From Nitrospira sp. MA-1 (GTDB lineage Bacteria; Nitrospirota; Nitrospiria; Nitrospirales; UBA8639), in NCBI GenBank assembly GCA_032139905.1, contig JAQJDB010000003.1, positions 62,001 through 126,000 of the forward strand: 64,000 nucleotides of DNA. The letters run 5' to 3'. The position numbers were made by a program, and so were the translations under genes. The first letter of the stretch is position 1, and the number at the start of each line of letters is the position of its first letter. The notes under the pieces are model-generated. The model was given only the letters and a program-made list of their open reading frames with translations, did no database searches and was not told the DNA's origin. Shown here in pieces: positions 1 to 9,900 of the stretch.

Positions 1-126
1 CGGGCTGCGGGAGGATCCTCTTTGGAAGCTGCGTGTGGTTTGAAAGCAGTCATCGTGAAAAAAGAAAATTATACGGGAGCGCGTCCGACCTTACAATCCA
101 ACATTTTTTCAGTATACTCGGGCACC

Positions 127-2397
127 ATGACCGAAGCAGAGCGGATCCAGTCGTATCAAACCCAATGTCCTGATCTTCGTCCGGCCTTAATCAGAGATTT
201 TGTCCAGCAGATGGACCCGGATTATTTTGAAAGCTTTCCTCCCGCCGCCATCCTGGAACATTTAGTCCTGGCGAACCAGCTCACGTTTGAACGACCCTGT
301 GCGATCTCGATCCGGACCCTGCCCACCCGGCAATTTCAACTGACGCTGGTGGGTTACGATTATTTTTCCGAGTTTGCCACATTCTGTGGCGTCTTATCCT
401 CCTTTGGGCTGGATATTCGAGAGGCCACGATTTTTACGTCTTTAGAAAAGATGTCTCCAACTTTTCCCTCAACATCATCATTGCAAGGCCATACCTCCAC
501 GGGCTCCTCCTCACAAGCGACTCGAGGGTTGACCCGGAAAATTGTCGTGGATGTCTTTCATGTGCAGGCTCTTGAAGATCTGAAATTTGCCGAACCCGAA
601 CAACGTGAGTTTCAAGAGATGGTGACGGCCCTTCTCGTCCTTCTTCAAAAGAATCAGATCCGGCAAGCCCGTCGACAGGTGAATCGCCGGCTCGTTGAAA
701 ATTTAGAGAACATGCGTCAAAAACCGACGGAGTTGGTCCATCCAGTCCACATCACATTTTCCAACCCGCGCGGCGGTCATGAAACCATTCTGGATATTAG
801 CTCAACCGATACGCCGGCGTTTTTGTACACCTTTGCCAATGCCCTGGCCATGCGCGGGATCTATATTGTGAAAGCCAAGATTGAAGTCGCCAACCACCGC
901 GTCCGCAACCGTCTTTACGTCCGCGGACGCCAAGGCGGAAAAATTCAGGGAAAAGGCGAACAACAGGAACTACGAACGGCGGCCACCTTACTCAAAGAAT
1001 TCACCCATTATCTGAGGTGGGCACCGGACCCCGGGAAAGCGCTCGATCATTTTGATCAATTCCTGGATCTCTGGTTAGAGCAGGCCAATTCCCCCTCGCA
1101 TCTCACCAAGCTGAGCCAGGCTTCCACGCTGGAACGACTGGCTCAACTCTTTGGCAGCAGTGATTACCTCTGGGAGGATTTACTCCGACGGCAACATGAC
1201 AATTTGTTGCCCATGATGAATCAATATCAAAAAGGCCCCCTGATTCGATCAAAATCGGTACTCACCAGGGCCATCGAGCCGTTATTGCTGAAAGCCAAAA
1301 CTCCTGTCCACAAAAAACAACGCTTGAATCAATGGAAAGACGAAGAGCTGTTTCGAATCGACATGCGTCATCTCCTGGAAAATAGTCCCCTCCCCGACTT
1401 TTCACAGGCCCTGACCAATCTCGCTGATGTCATTCTCAACCAGGCCCTTCTGCATTCTCAACAGGCGATCAATCCGAAAGCCTCCCTCTCCGCTCCTCCA
1501 TCGATGGCGATTTTTGGTTTAGGAAAACTCGGTGGCGGCGAATTAGGCTATGCCTCGGATATCGAAATTCTGTTCGTCTATCACATGCCGGGTAAACCCT
1601 CGCGAGGCCAGACGGACCAAAAATCCTCAGATTATTTTGAACGTTGGGCGCAGGAATTTCTCCAATGGATTGAAGCGAAGCAGGAAGGCATTTTTCACCT
1701 GGATACCCGATTGCGGCCGCATGGAGAAAAAGGCCTCCTCGCCAATTCCCTCCAAGAAATTCAGCGCTATTATGCGCCGGAAGGTGGAGCCGCTCCTTTT
1801 GAACGACAGGCGTTACTCAAGCTCCGTTTTCTTGCTGGAAATCGTGCGGTAGGAAAAGCCGTTGAACGGCATCGTGACCAATTTGTGTATGCTCCCGACA
1901 CGTGGGATCTTCAGACGGCCATCCATCTTCGTGAGCGTCAAATCAAAGAGCTGGTCCAGCCGGGAACGACGCATGTCAAATACGGAGCCGGTGGCCTGCT
2001 TGATGTGGAGTATACCGTGCAATATTTCCAACTCATGCACGGGCACGACCATCCTTCCATCCGCACGCCCAATACCCTGGAGGCCATCGATCACCTGAGC
2101 GGGGAAGGCCTGTTTACTCTTGAAGATGGGGCTCAACTCAAAGACGACTATCTGTATTTTCGACAACTCATTGATGGACTGAGAATAGTCCGCGGCCACG
2201 CCCAGGATCTTGTCCTGCCACCATCCGGTTCTGATGAAATGGTGTTTTTAGCTCGCCGGCTCGGGATGCTCACCACAAACTGGCTTCAGGGAGCCGACGA
2301 TCTGGAGCATGCCATTCACACCAGAATGACGAAAATCCGGAAACAATTCCTTCAACGGTTTCCCAAACAGTTACGCCCGGGCATCAAAAGGAAATAG
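127..2397 (+). CDS. glnE: GlnE-type nucleotidyltransferase with two ACT domains
   Basis: Likely modifies glutamine synthetase by adenylylation and de-adenylylation in the cytoplasm. Counting from ATG 127, an ACT-like segment lies near residues 70-105 and a second near 215-255. A GlnE-type catalytic domain follows, with GLGKLGGGELGYASDIEILF near 465-485, LDTRLRPHG near 520 and YGAGGLLDVEY near 615. Known GlnE enzymes are about 950 aa with two catalytic domains; this protein is about 756 aa with one, and the ACT domains are more typical of GlnD. The frame is open to the window edge. TTG 22 has a GGGAGG before it and is an alternative start; ATG 127 removes a 35-residue segment that looks unconserved. 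It converges on glnA, its expected target. GlnE or a GlnD/GlnE hybrid cannot be separated from sequence alone. Confidence 0.75.
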   Translation: MTEAERIQSYQTQCPDLRPALIRDFVQQMDPDYFESFPPAAILEHLVLANQLTFERPCAISIRTLPTRQFQLTLVGYDYFSEFATFCGVLSSFGLDIREATIFTSLEKMSPTFPSTSSLQGHTSTGSSSQATRGLTRKIVVDVFHVQALEDLKFAEPEQREFQEMVTALLVLLQKNQIRQARRQVNRRLVENLENMRQKPTELVHPVHITFSNPRGGHETILDISSTDTPAFLYTFANALAMRGIYIVKAKIEVANHRVRNRLYVRGRQGGKIQGKGEQQELRTAATLLKEFTHYLRWAPDPGKALDHFDQFLDLWLEQANSPSHLTKLSQASTLERLAQLFGSSDYLWEDLLRRQHDNLLPMMNQYQKGPLIRSKSVLTRAIEPLLLKAKTPVHKKQRLNQWKDEELFRIDMRHLLENSPLPDFSQALTNLADVILNQALLHSQQAINPKASLSAPPSMAIFGLGKLGGGELGYASDIEILFVYHMPGKPSRGQTDQKSSDYFERWAQEFLQWIEAKQEGIFHLDTRLRPHGEKGLLANSLQEIQRYYAPEGGAAPFERQALLKLRFLAGNRAVGKAVERHRDQFVYAPDTWDLQTAIHLRERQIKELVQPGTTHVKYGAGGLLDVEYTVQYFQLMHGHDHPSIRTPNTLEAIDHLSGEGLFTLEDGAQLKDDYLYFRQLIDGLRIVRGHAQDLVLPPSGSDEMVFLARRLGMLTTNWLQGADDLEHAIHTRMTKIRKQFLQRFPKQLRPGIKRK

Positions 2398-2442
2398 TTA
2401 TCTCCTTCATCTGACTTGCCCGGGCGTGAGTATTAACCGTAT

Positions 2443-2475
2443 GCCTTCCCCACAAGAATGTGGGGAAGGCCATTT
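2443..2475 (+). terminator. Rho-independent terminator after glnE-like gene
   Basis: A perfect 10-bp stem (GCCTTCCCCA with TGGGGAAGGC) closes an 8-base loop and is followed by CATTTTT. It lies between the convergent glnE-like gene and glnA. The T run is only on the plus-strand side, so it mainly serves the glnE-like gene. Confidence 0.8.
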
Positions 2476-2483
2476 TTCAGCGC

Positions 2484-3893
2484 TTAGCAATCAAAGTACA
2501 TAGCATATTCATACGGGTGTGGCCTGACTCGAATGGCATCGATTTCATTGGTCCGTTTATAGGCAATCCAGGCTTCAAGCAGGTCCTCGGAAAACACTCC
2601 GCCTTTCAAGAGAAATTCATGGTCATCCTCAAGGGCCTTTAAGGCCTGTTCCAGACTGGACGGCAATGAGGGAATATTCCCTAATTCCTCCGGCTCTAAG
2701 TCATAGAGATTCTTATCCATGGCTTCGCCCGGATGAATTTTATTTTGAATCCCGTCTAACCCGGCCATGAGCATGGCACTGAAGGCCAAATACACATTGC
2801 ACGAGGGATCAGGGAACCGGACCTCAATGCGTTTGGCCTTGGGACTTGGCGAATACATGGGTATCCGGATGCCCGCTGAGCGGTTCCGACTGGAGTAGGC
2901 TAGCAACACCGGCGCTTCAAAGCCCGGGGTGAGCCGTTTATACGAGTTCGTAATCGGGTTGGTGAGCGCGGCTAACGCCGGCGCATGCTTGAGAATGCCG
3001 CCGATATAATACAGGCACATCTGCGAGACCCCCGCATATTCCTTCCCGGCAAACAATGGTTTCCCGTCTTTCCAGATACTCTGATGGGTATGCATTCCGG
3101 TGCCATTATCCCCGTAGAGCGGCTTGGGCATAAAAGTGACAGTTTTGTTATGCCGACGCGCGACATTGCGCACAATATACTTGTACATCATCATCTGATC
3201 GGCCATCTTGACCAGGGTGTCGAATCGAAGGTCGATTTCAGCTTGCCCGCCCGTGGCCACTTCATGATGATGTTTCTCCACTTTGATCCCGGCTTTTTCC
3301 ATTTCCCGGCACATCTCCGACCGGATATCCTGTTGCGAGTCGACAGGGGCCACAGGGAAATATCCCTCCTTATGGCGCGGTCGAGACCCGAGGTTCTCTC
3401 CGTCTTTCCCGGAATTCCAGATGCCCTCTTCCGAATCGACGAAGTAATAACTGGAGTGACTGTTTTGATCGAACGACACATGGTCAAAAATAAAAAATTC
3501 GGCTTCAGGCCCCCAAAAGGAAACATCCCCGATTTTGGTGCTCTTGAGATATTGTTCCGCGCGAAGGGCTACTCCACGAGGATCCCGCTCATAGACGGTT
3601 CGGGTAATCGGATCTTGCACGTCCCCCACGATGCTTAACGTCGGAATTTCCGTGAACGGATCCATGCAGGCGGTGTTCGGATCAGGCACGATCAGCATGT
3701 CGCTATTTTGGATCATGCGCCAGCCACGGATAGACGATCCATCAAATCCCGAGCCCTCTTTAAATAAATCCAACGTTAATTCTGAGGTGGGAATCGAAAA
3801 ATGCTGCCAGGTACCCATGAGATCGACAAACTTGACATCGACCATTTCCACCTTGTTCTTTTTCGCAAAATCCAACACTTCTTTCGCGGTCAT
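2484..3893 (-). CDS. glnA: Glutamine synthetase type I
   Basis: Condenses glutamate and ammonia with ATP to glutamine; the central ammonium-assimilation enzyme, a cytoplasmic dodecamer. At 469 aa it has the standard GSI-beta length. The N-terminal beta-grasp region is followed by [12 protein letters not shown], the metal/glutamate segment [18 protein letters not shown], and the adenylylation loop [10 protein letters not shown], whose tyrosine is residue 397 as in the enterobacterial enzyme. AAGGAGG lies 7 bases before the ATG. A sigma-54 promoter lies about 97 bp upstream, in a 142-bp gap after the upstream amt gene. Tyr397 plus the adjacent GlnE-type gene imply covalent control. Confidence 0.97.
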   Translation of the reverse strand: MTAKEVLDFAKKNKVEMVDVKFVDLMGTWQHFSIPTSELTLDLFKEGSGFDGSSIRGWRMIQNSDMLIVPDPNTACMDPFTEIPTLSIVGDVQDPITRTVYERDPRGVALRAEQYLKSTKIGDVSFWGPEAEFFIFDHVSFDQNSHSSYYFVDSEEGIWNSGKDGENLGSRPRHKEGYFPVAPVDSQQDIRSEMCREMEKAGIKVEKHHHEVATGGQAEIDLRFDTLVKMADQMMMYKYIVRNVARRHNKTVTFMPKPLYGDNGTGMHTHQSIWKDGKPLFAGKEYAGVSQMCLYYIGGILKHAPALAALTNPITNSYKRLTPGFEAPVLLAYSSRNRSAGIRIPMYSPSPKAKRIEVRFPDPSCNVYLAFSAMLMAGLDGIQNKIHPGEAMDKNLYDLEPEELGNIPSLPSSLEQALKALEDDHEFLLKGGVFSEDLLEAWIAYKRTNEIDAIRVRPHPYEYAMYFDC

Positions 3894-3989
3894 TCAATAC
3901 CTCCTTCGCAAGCACATCTGTTTATAAAAGTAATCCCACGCTCTCACCGCCGCAACCACTACCAGGCACTCATCAGAAGTGGATCAGAG

Positions 3990-4004
3990 GCAATGATCGT
4001 TCCA
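3990..4004 (-). promoter_or_regulatory. Sigma-54 (-24/-12) promoter of glnA
   Basis: On the minus strand TGGAACGATCATTGC matches the consensus TGGCACGNNNNTTGC at GG (-24), CG and TTGC (-12), with exact spacing. It differs only in one base of the -24 box. The implied transcript start is near 3978, giving a leader of about 85 bases before the glnA ATG. It makes glnA expression nitrogen-responsive independently of the upstream amt operon. Confidence 0.75.
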
Positions 4005-4035
4005 CCGAATCATGCTCATCCACATCCCTCCTGCC

Positions 4036-5349
4036 TTAGGAATAGGCTCGCTCATTATGTTGACTAAGATCCAATCCCATTTCCTCGTCCTGGGCGGAGA
4101 CTCTCAGTCCGACTGTCACATCCACGATTTTAAGAATGAGATAGGTTCCAATGACAGAAAAGGTCAAGGTTACCAAAGCCAATACGACTTGTATACCGAA
4201 CTGTCCGGCGTTCCCGAAAAACAAACCCTGGGCTCCGATTGAGGCAAACAACCCTGTCGCGAGGATGCCTATGAATCCGCCCACGCCATGAATACCGACA
4301 ACATCCAGGGAATCATCATAGCCAAACCGCATTTTCCACACGACCGCAACATAGCAGACGGTGCCCGCAACCAACCCAATCAAGAGGGCTGACATCGGCC
4401 CGATAAATCCTGCAGCCGGAGTCACCGTGGCCAAACCCGCGACCACCCCACTGGCGACCCCTAACACGGTCGGCTTCCCCCTATGGACCCATTCAGCCAC
4501 CATCCAGCTGAGTCCCCCTGCCGACGCGGCCGTGTGAGTGGCGAGAAACGCGACCGCAGCCACACCGTTGGCTCCTAGCGCACTCCCCCCGTTGAAGCCG
4601 AACCACCCGAACCAGAGAAGTCCTGCTCCCAGAATGGTCATCGGCAAGTCATGCGGGGGCATCGGATCTGCCCCAAACCCCTTGCGTTTTCCAAGCATCA
4701 CCGCACAGACCAACGCCCCGAACCCGGACGAGATGTGGACCACTGCACCGCCGGCAAAATCCAAAGCTCCAAGCTTGGCTAACCATCCTCCACCCCACAC
4801 CCAATGTGCCAATGGGGTATAAATCAGGAGAGACCATAAGACGGCAAACAACAATAAGGCTTTAAATTTCATTCGCTCGGCTACACTGCCGGTAATGAGT
4901 GCGACCGTAATGGCCGCAAACATGAGTTGAAAGAACATAAAGACTTGATGGGGCACCGTTGAGGCATAGGTCGGACTCGGATCCAATCCCACACCATTCA
5001 GCCCCACCCATTCCAGTCCCCCGATTAATCCTCCAATATCAGGACCGAAGGCTAAACTGTATCCGCACAACACCCAAATCACGCTGATTAAACACAGAAT
5101 CACCATCGTATGCATAATGGTCCCGAGCACATTTTTTTTGCGAACCAGCCCGCCGTAAAATAGGGCCAGTCCGGGAAGCGTCATACATAACACCAGCGCA
5201 GAAGACATTAAGAGCCAGGCCGTATCCCCCGTATCAATTTTTGGCAAACCGTCTTCACCTGCCCACACAGCAAAGGGCTGACTCAGACTTATCCATAAGA
5301 CCAATCCGGTCAACCTTCCCATCGTTGAGCGTGGAACGAACAGATTCAT
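4036..5349 (-). CDS. amtB: Ammonium transporter Amt (second copy)
   Basis: Inner-membrane ammonium channel of the Amt/MEP/Rh family, about 437 aa. An N-terminal signal peptide ending near VWA is followed by about 11 membrane segments. The pore histidines lie in GGAVVHISSG and DVVGIHGVGG, and the family segment GLALFYGGLVRKKN is present. The frame opens at GTG 5370, but a GAGGAGGGG ribosome binding site lies between that codon and ATG 5349, so 5349 is the start. It lies 44 bp downstream of glnK, the usual glnK-amtB order, and PII probably gates it. It is paralogous to the copy at 5848-7161. Confidence 0.95.
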   Translation of the reverse strand: MNLFVPRSTMGRLTGLVLWISLSQPFAVWAGEDGLPKIDTGDTAWLLMSSALVLCMTLPGLALFYGGLVRKKNVLGTIMHTMVILCLISVIWVLCGYSLAFGPDIGGLIGGLEWVGLNGVGLDPSPTYASTVPHQVFMFFQLMFAAITVALITGSVAERMKFKALLLFAVLWSLLIYTPLAHWVWGGGWLAKLGALDFAGGAVVHISSGFGALVCAVMLGKRKGFGADPMPPHDLPMTILGAGLLWFGWFGFNGGSALGANGVAAVAFLATHTAASAGGLSWMVAEWVHRGKPTVLGVASGVVAGLATVTPAAGFIGPMSALLIGLVAGTVCYVAVVWKMRFGYDDSLDVVGIHGVGGFIGILATGLFASIGAQGLFFGNAGQFGIQVVLALVTLTFSVIGTYLILKIVDVTVGLRVSAQDEEMGLDLSQHNERAYS

Positions 5350-5393
5350 TTCCCCTCCTCGAGTAAACACGTGGTGTGATAGGGTGGCAATTG

Positions 5394-5753
<360 letters not shown>

Positions 5754-5847
5754 TTATGACACTCTGAAAAACCTCTTCATTCGTGGTGGCGACAGACCCA
5801 TCTGACCGTCACTTGCTCTCGAACCCTTCACATCTCTTTGGTATGTA

Positions 5848-7161
5848 TTAACCATATGCCCGTTCCCGGTGTTGGGTCAGATCACATCCAAGCACCTCTT
5901 CTTCCCGATTGATGCGTAACCCGATCGTGCCGTCAACGAGCTTGAGAATAAGGAAGGTGCCGACAAATGAGAACACCCAGGTTGCACCGACTCCAATGAA
6001 CTGAATGACGACCTGCCCGGGATTCCCGAAAAAGAGCCCGGTGCCTCCACCCATGCTGGCGAATAACCCGGTAGCCACTGCCCCCCAGGTTCCTCCGATT
6101 CCATGGATGCCAAGCACATCTAAGGCATCATCATAGCCCAGTTTATGCTTTAAAAATACACCGAGATAACACACCACACCTCCTCCAAAACCAATCACAA
6201 TCGCCGCGATGGGACCCACATAGCCGGCGGCTGGCGTAATAGAAACCAGCCCCGCGACTGCGCCGCTAGCCCCGCCCAACACCGTTGATCTTCCTCGATA
6301 GAGTCCCTCCACTCCGACCCAGGCTAATGCTCCTGCGGCTGTCGCCACATGAGTGGCCACAAAGGCGCTGGCCGCAACCCCATTAGCCGCCAAGGCGCTT
6401 CCCGCGTTAAAACCGAACCACCCGATCCACAGTAAACTGGCCCCGATGACCGTAAACGGGAGGTTATGAGGGCTCATATTCTCGGTACCATATCCGTGGC
6501 GTTTTCCTAAGACAAGGGCGCAGGCTAACGCAGCCACCCCAGAACTAATATGGACGACCGTCCCGCCGGCAAAATCCAAGTCCCCCAACTCAGCCAACCA
6601 GCCTCCCCCCCATACCCAATGAGCCAGGGGGGCATAAACGAACGTGACCCATAACACCGCAAATAAGGCAAAGGCGCTAAATTTCATTCGCTCGGCAATG
6701 GCTCCGCTAATGAGCGCAACCGTAATCGCCGCAAACATGAGCTGAAACACCATAAAAGCTAAATGGGGAATCGTTGAACCTTCAAGCGGTTCGGGTCCCA
6801 CCCCGGCTAATCCCAACCATTTCAGTCCCCCAATGATCCCTCCCACGTCGGGAGCAAACGCAAAACTATAGCCCCAAAATACCCACACCACACTGACGAG
6901 ACAGACCGCAATAAAGCTATGCATCATCGTACTTAACACATTTTTACTTCGAACCATCCCGCCATAAAACAACGCTAATCCGGGAATGATCATGGCCAAT
7001 ACCAGCGCCGAGGATATCAACACCCAAGCCGTGTCGCCGGCATTGAGTTGCGACGCGCCTCCCTCCTCGGCCCACACGTATGAGCCCAGACGGTCCAGTA
7101 CCAGGACGGACATGAATCCGGAAAATATGGCTCTACTGGCTTTTTGAATAGAGACGTTCAT
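5848..7161 (-). CDS. amtB: Ammonium transporter Amt (first copy)
   Basis: Inner-membrane ammonium channel, 437 aa, paralogous to the gene at 4036. A signal peptide (cleavage near VWA) precedes about 11 membrane segments. Conserved GLALFYGGMVRSKN, GGTVVHISSG and DVLGIHGIGG carry the family pore and twin-histidine residues. AGGAGC lies 7 bases before the ATG. It begins 24 bp after the porin gene and is followed 115 bp later by glnK, so porin-amt-glnK-amt reads as one unit. Two amt genes flanking one PII gene suggest channels of different affinity, which the sequence cannot show. Confidence 0.95.
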   Translation of the reverse strand: MNVSIQKASRAIFSGFMSVLVLDRLGSYVWAEEGGASQLNAGDTAWVLISSALVLAMIIPGLALFYGGMVRSKNVLSTMMHSFIAVCLVSVVWVFWGYSFAFAPDVGGIIGGLKWLGLAGVGPEPLEGSTIPHLAFMVFQLMFAAITVALISGAIAERMKFSAFALFAVLWVTFVYAPLAHWVWGGGWLAELGDLDFAGGTVVHISSGVAALACALVLGKRHGYGTENMSPHNLPFTVIGASLLWIGWFGFNAGSALAANGVAASAFVATHVATAAGALAWVGVEGLYRGRSTVLGGASGAVAGLVSITPAAGYVGPIAAIVIGFGGGVVCYLGVFLKHKLGYDDALDVLGIHGIGGTWGAVATGLFASMGGGTGLFFGNPGQVVIQFIGVGATWVFSFVGTFLILKLVDGTIGLRINREEEVLGCDLTQHRERAYG

Positions 7162-7185
7162 CGTCTTTGCTCCTTCTACCTCTTC

Positions 7186-8409
7186 TTAAAAGAGGAAAAT
7201 GGCTTCAACTGCCAGTGTTTGTTGGTTATTGGTTGAGTTATTTTTTCCATCTAAAAAGACATTTTGATTGGATTTGTCATAGCGAAATTCCAATCGCGTG
7301 ATCAGCGAGGGCGCGGGCTTATATTGAAGCGTCACCGTATTCTCCCACAGCGTTTGAGCTATTGGGGCAGAAACGGTACACACATTCGAATTGCCCCCGG
7401 ATCCGGCCGTCCCCAAACAGCTCTGATCGCCGCCGGCATCCTCCCAAATTTCTCCACGAAACCGGAGGCCCCATTGGTCATTGAAATCATAAATGGCATA
7501 CCCGGCTACCCCATCCCAACGGGCATTTTTGCCCGAGCTGATCGCACTTGCATTTTCCTGATTGGCATAATACCCCTCCACCACAAAGCCTAATTGATCG
7601 GTAGCCTGGAAGGTCACATACCCCCCGACCAGAACCCGTTTCCCTGACCCGGATCTCGTATTCGAACTCTCTTTTCCCACAATGCCATACACATTCAATC
7701 CAAGTTGTTCCGTGGGGTGATAGGAGACCAACCCTTCCACAGATTTCGCCGTATTATTATCTTCCGTCAACCCGGTATAGGAATTCAGGGCACTCATTGA
7801 CAAGGAAAGCTTCTCGTTGACCGCATAGGCCACACGAATGCCGGTGATCGTGAAGGGCTGACCCAATCCAAACAACCAGGATCGGGAATAATTATTATTG
7901 TAGGGACTCTCAATGACTTCATATCCCACCAGGGAATTCATTCGTCCAATCCGAATATCCAACCCGTTGCCCAGCGGGGCGACATACTGGACATACATTT
8001 CCTGGAAATCCACATCATCCCCGGTTCGCCCGCCTGTAAATTGCACATCCTCACCCACATCTAATTTGAGGCGGAAGCCGGCACGTTCGACGGCATTGCT
8101 CCCGTTCGTCGCTTCCTTCTCAAAGACCAATTGGGCCATATTGGGCCTGAAAGAATTGGCGTCCCCATCAAAGATGCGCAACTGATTCGCATTGGCCCCG
8201 GAATTTTTGGGAAAGTTGAAATTTTGAGTGTAGGACGCCTCCACATACCCATAGAGCTTGAAATCCTCCTTGGTGAGCACCGCCGCCTCACTCACGCTCA
8301 ATCCGCCAATAATCGCAAGCAGCGCAAGACCGACGCTGACCAGCCCTCCAGATCCTCGACTCTTAGGTGAGTGGTGAAAGGTGATTCCAGCCATTAGGTC
8401 TCCAATCAT
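7186..8409 (-). CDS. Outer-membrane beta-barrel porin
   Basis: Predicted secreted barrel porin of about 407 aa, probably a passive pore for ammonium or small nitrogen compounds because it leads the amt operon. A signal peptide ends near SEAA, followed by KLYGYVEASYTQNFNF, alternating beta-strand patterns through the whole length, IGRMNSLVGYEV, and a terminal strand ending in FLF as in barrel proteins. The frame opens at 8508, but GGAGG precedes ATG 8409 at normal spacing; ATG 8394 is also possible. The family resembles the beta-barrel porins annotated beside amt genes in other bacteria. Substrate is not determined. Confidence 0.75.
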   Translation of the reverse strand: MIGDLMAGITFHHSPKSRGSGGLVSVGLALLAIIGGLSVSEAAVLTKEDFKLYGYVEASYTQNFNFPKNSGANANQLRIFDGDANSFRPNMAQLVFEKEATNGSNAVERAGFRLKLDVGEDVQFTGGRTGDDVDFQEMYVQYVAPLGNGLDIRIGRMNSLVGYEVIESPYNNNYSRSWLFGLGQPFTITGIRVAYAVNEKLSLSMSALNSYTGLTEDNNTAKSVEGLVSYHPTEQLGLNVYGIVGKESSNTRSGSGKRVLVGGYVTFQATDQLGFVVEGYYANQENASAISSGKNARWDGVAGYAIYDFNDQWGLRFRGEIWEDAGGDQSCLGTAGSGGNSNVCTVSAPIAQTLWENTVTLQYKPAPSLITRLEFRYDKSNQNVFLDGKNNSTNNQQTLAVEAIFLF

Positions 8410-8556
8410 GTAGCCCTCCATGTTTTTGAGGTCGCACTCGCCAAAACACGACCAAAATTTTCCACGCCACCTTGCCTCGGTCATGATCAGCCACGCTTCA
8501 TTGACCAAATTTTTTGGGGTTTCTCCAACTCCAAAGAGAGGTCATGGGCTAAAAAG

Positions 8557-8571
8557 GCAAAAAAAAATCCC
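8557..8571 (-). promoter_or_regulatory. Candidate sigma-54 promoter of porin-amt operon
   Basis: On the minus strand GGG-ATT-TTTTTTT-GC keeps the invariant GG and a perfect TTGC at 12-bp spacing, with a T tract before the -12 element. The -24 element is otherwise poor. The predicted start is about 135 bases before the porin ATG. The case rests mainly on the glnA example and the paired element upstream. Confidence 0.35.
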
Positions 8572-8590
8572 CAACCAAATTTTTGGCTGA

Positions 8591-8604
8591 GGACTTCATT
8601 GTCC
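8591..8604. promoter_or_regulatory. Palindromic element, copy 1
   Basis: GGACTTCATTGTCC, an imperfect palindrome with GGAC/GTCC arms around six bases. It is identical to the copy at 8636, and the two starts are 45 bp apart, a little over four helical turns. Probably an activator or repressor site for the porin-amt operon. Confidence 0.5.
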
Positions 8605-8635
8605 GGGTTATTCTATTGTATGGAGGCCGACCATT

Positions 8636-8649
8636 GGACTTCATTGTCC
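8636..8649. promoter_or_regulatory. Palindromic element, copy 2
   Basis: Second exact copy of GGACTTCATTGTCC, in the same orientation as the copy at 8591. Exact conservation of all 14 bases inside otherwise dissimilar flanks marks it as a binding site rather than chance. Confidence 0.5.
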
Positions 8650-8948
8650 TTGACGACCTATTTTGAGTTTTTTACCACCCAAGATCCCATGTGTCAAGGG
8701 AGAGCCAAAAAATGTGGTCTAAGGTCTCCGTGAAAAAGAGTCGTTTGGCAAAACCCCCTACAATTGATTTCATTCTCAAATTCTCAGCTCGGATTGTAGA
8801 TAGATGGCATTGCCCTCCCTTCCGGCTTGCCAATGCTCCGGTCCCTTGAAAGAATAGGCATTCTTCTCTGGCTCAGACTCTCGATTGGGCCGAGTTGAAA
8901 CAGTCCTTCACCAATTGACTATTTTCTTTCTCTTTAAGGAGGTCATGG

Positions 8949-9878
8949 ATGGAATCTTTTGTTTTTGAAAAACTCACTCCCTTTCTCGCAGCCAAATCGC
9001 TCGTCATGATGGAAGGAAGCTTGCGCCTTCTCCTTATCCTCGTGGTTGCCTATGTTGGGATACGTGCCGTTCGGTTTGGCCTGCACAGACTCGAAATCTT
9101 TTTACTCACAATAAGGGAAAATAATGATAAGGACCGCCTGGCCCGTGAAAAACGGGTTAAAACGCTCATCGGCTTGCTTCTGACCATCTGTCTTACAATG
9201 GTTTGGGTCGTTGCCGTCGTGATGGGCTTAGATCAAATAGGGTTGGATATCACACCCATTATCGCCAGTGCAGGCATCGTGGGACTGGCCGTCGGCTTTG
9301 GAGCCCAAAATCTGGTTCGAGATGTCATTAACGGATTTTTTATTATTTTAGAAAACCAGGTTCGGATCGGGGATGTGGCCGTGGTCAATGGAACCGGTGG
9401 CTTAGTCGAAGCCATCAGCTTTAGAACCATTACCCTACGCGACCAGGCGGGAACGGTCCACATTTTTCCGAATGGCACCGTCACGACCCTTTCCAATATG
9501 ACGAAAGATTGGTCAGCCTATGTCATGAATATCGGCGTGGCTTATAAAGAGGACACTGACCGCGTGACAGAAATCATGCGCGAGATCGGAAAAGACCTGC
9601 AACAAGATGAGCAATTGGGCAGGAAAATCCTGGAACCCATTGAAATAATGGGCGTAGATGCTTTTGGGGAATCGGAAGTCGTCATCAAAGCTCGAATCAA
9701 AACCATTCCCATCGAGCAATGGGGAGTCGGGCGGGAATACCGGCGACGTCTGAAAAAAGCCTTTGACCAGAATGGCATTGAAATTCCTTTTCCCCATCGA
9801 ACGCTTTATATGGGAGAGACCAGCCCGCCATTTATCGTCAAAAACACATTGCCTCAGACAGAAACACCAACGCCCTAA
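8949..9878 (+). CDS. mscS: Small-conductance mechanosensitive channel (MscS family)
   Basis: Inner-membrane channel that opens under membrane tension and releases solutes on hypo-osmotic shock. It has 309 aa. Three membrane segments lie in residues 20-120. The pore-lining helix contains ASAGIVGLAVGFGAQNLVRD, the glycine/alanine pattern of MscS TM3. The beta domain GDVAVVNGTGGLVEAISFRTITLRD and an alpha/beta C-terminal vestibule follow. AAGGAGG precedes ATG 8949; an overlapping ATG at 8945 is out of frame. It is divergent from the porin operon and convergent with the DUF423 gene. Confidence 0.9.
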   Translation: MESFVFEKLTPFLAAKSLVMMEGSLRLLLILVVAYVGIRAVRFGLHRLEIFLLTIRENNDKDRLAREKRVKTLIGLLLTICLTMVWVVAVVMGLDQIGLDITPIIASAGIVGLAVGFGAQNLVRDVINGFFIILENQVRIGDVAVVNGTGGLVEAISFRTITLRDQAGTVHIFPNGTVTTLSNMTKDWSAYVMNIGVAYKEDTDRVTEIMREIGKDLQQDEQLGRKILEPIEIMGVDAFGESEVVIKARIKTIPIEQWGVGREYRRRLKKAFDQNGIEIPFPHRTLYMGETSPPFIVKNTLPQTETPTP

Positions 9879-9900
9879 TCAAAGCAAGAGGAGGTCTCGA

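Larger units (their letters stand above)
8410..8948. other. Divergent regulatory region, porin operon / mscS
   Basis: A 539-bp gene-free region between the minus-strand porin and plus-strand mscS. It holds a candidate sigma-54 promoter toward the porin (8557-8571), two identical copies of a 14-bp element (8591 and 8636) and a degenerate third match near 8493-8506. No convincing promoter toward mscS was found. Confidence 0.6.

Noticed and set aside
3950-3970. TGCCTGGTAGTGGTTGC as a second sigma-54 box before glnA
   Set aside because: The GG-to-GC spacing is wrong; the match at 3990-4004 has exact spacing.
8440-8454. Alternative -24/-12 match closer to the porin start
   Set aside because: GG and GC are correctly spaced, but the rest of both boxes is poor (TGGTCGT, TGGC), and the leader would be very short.
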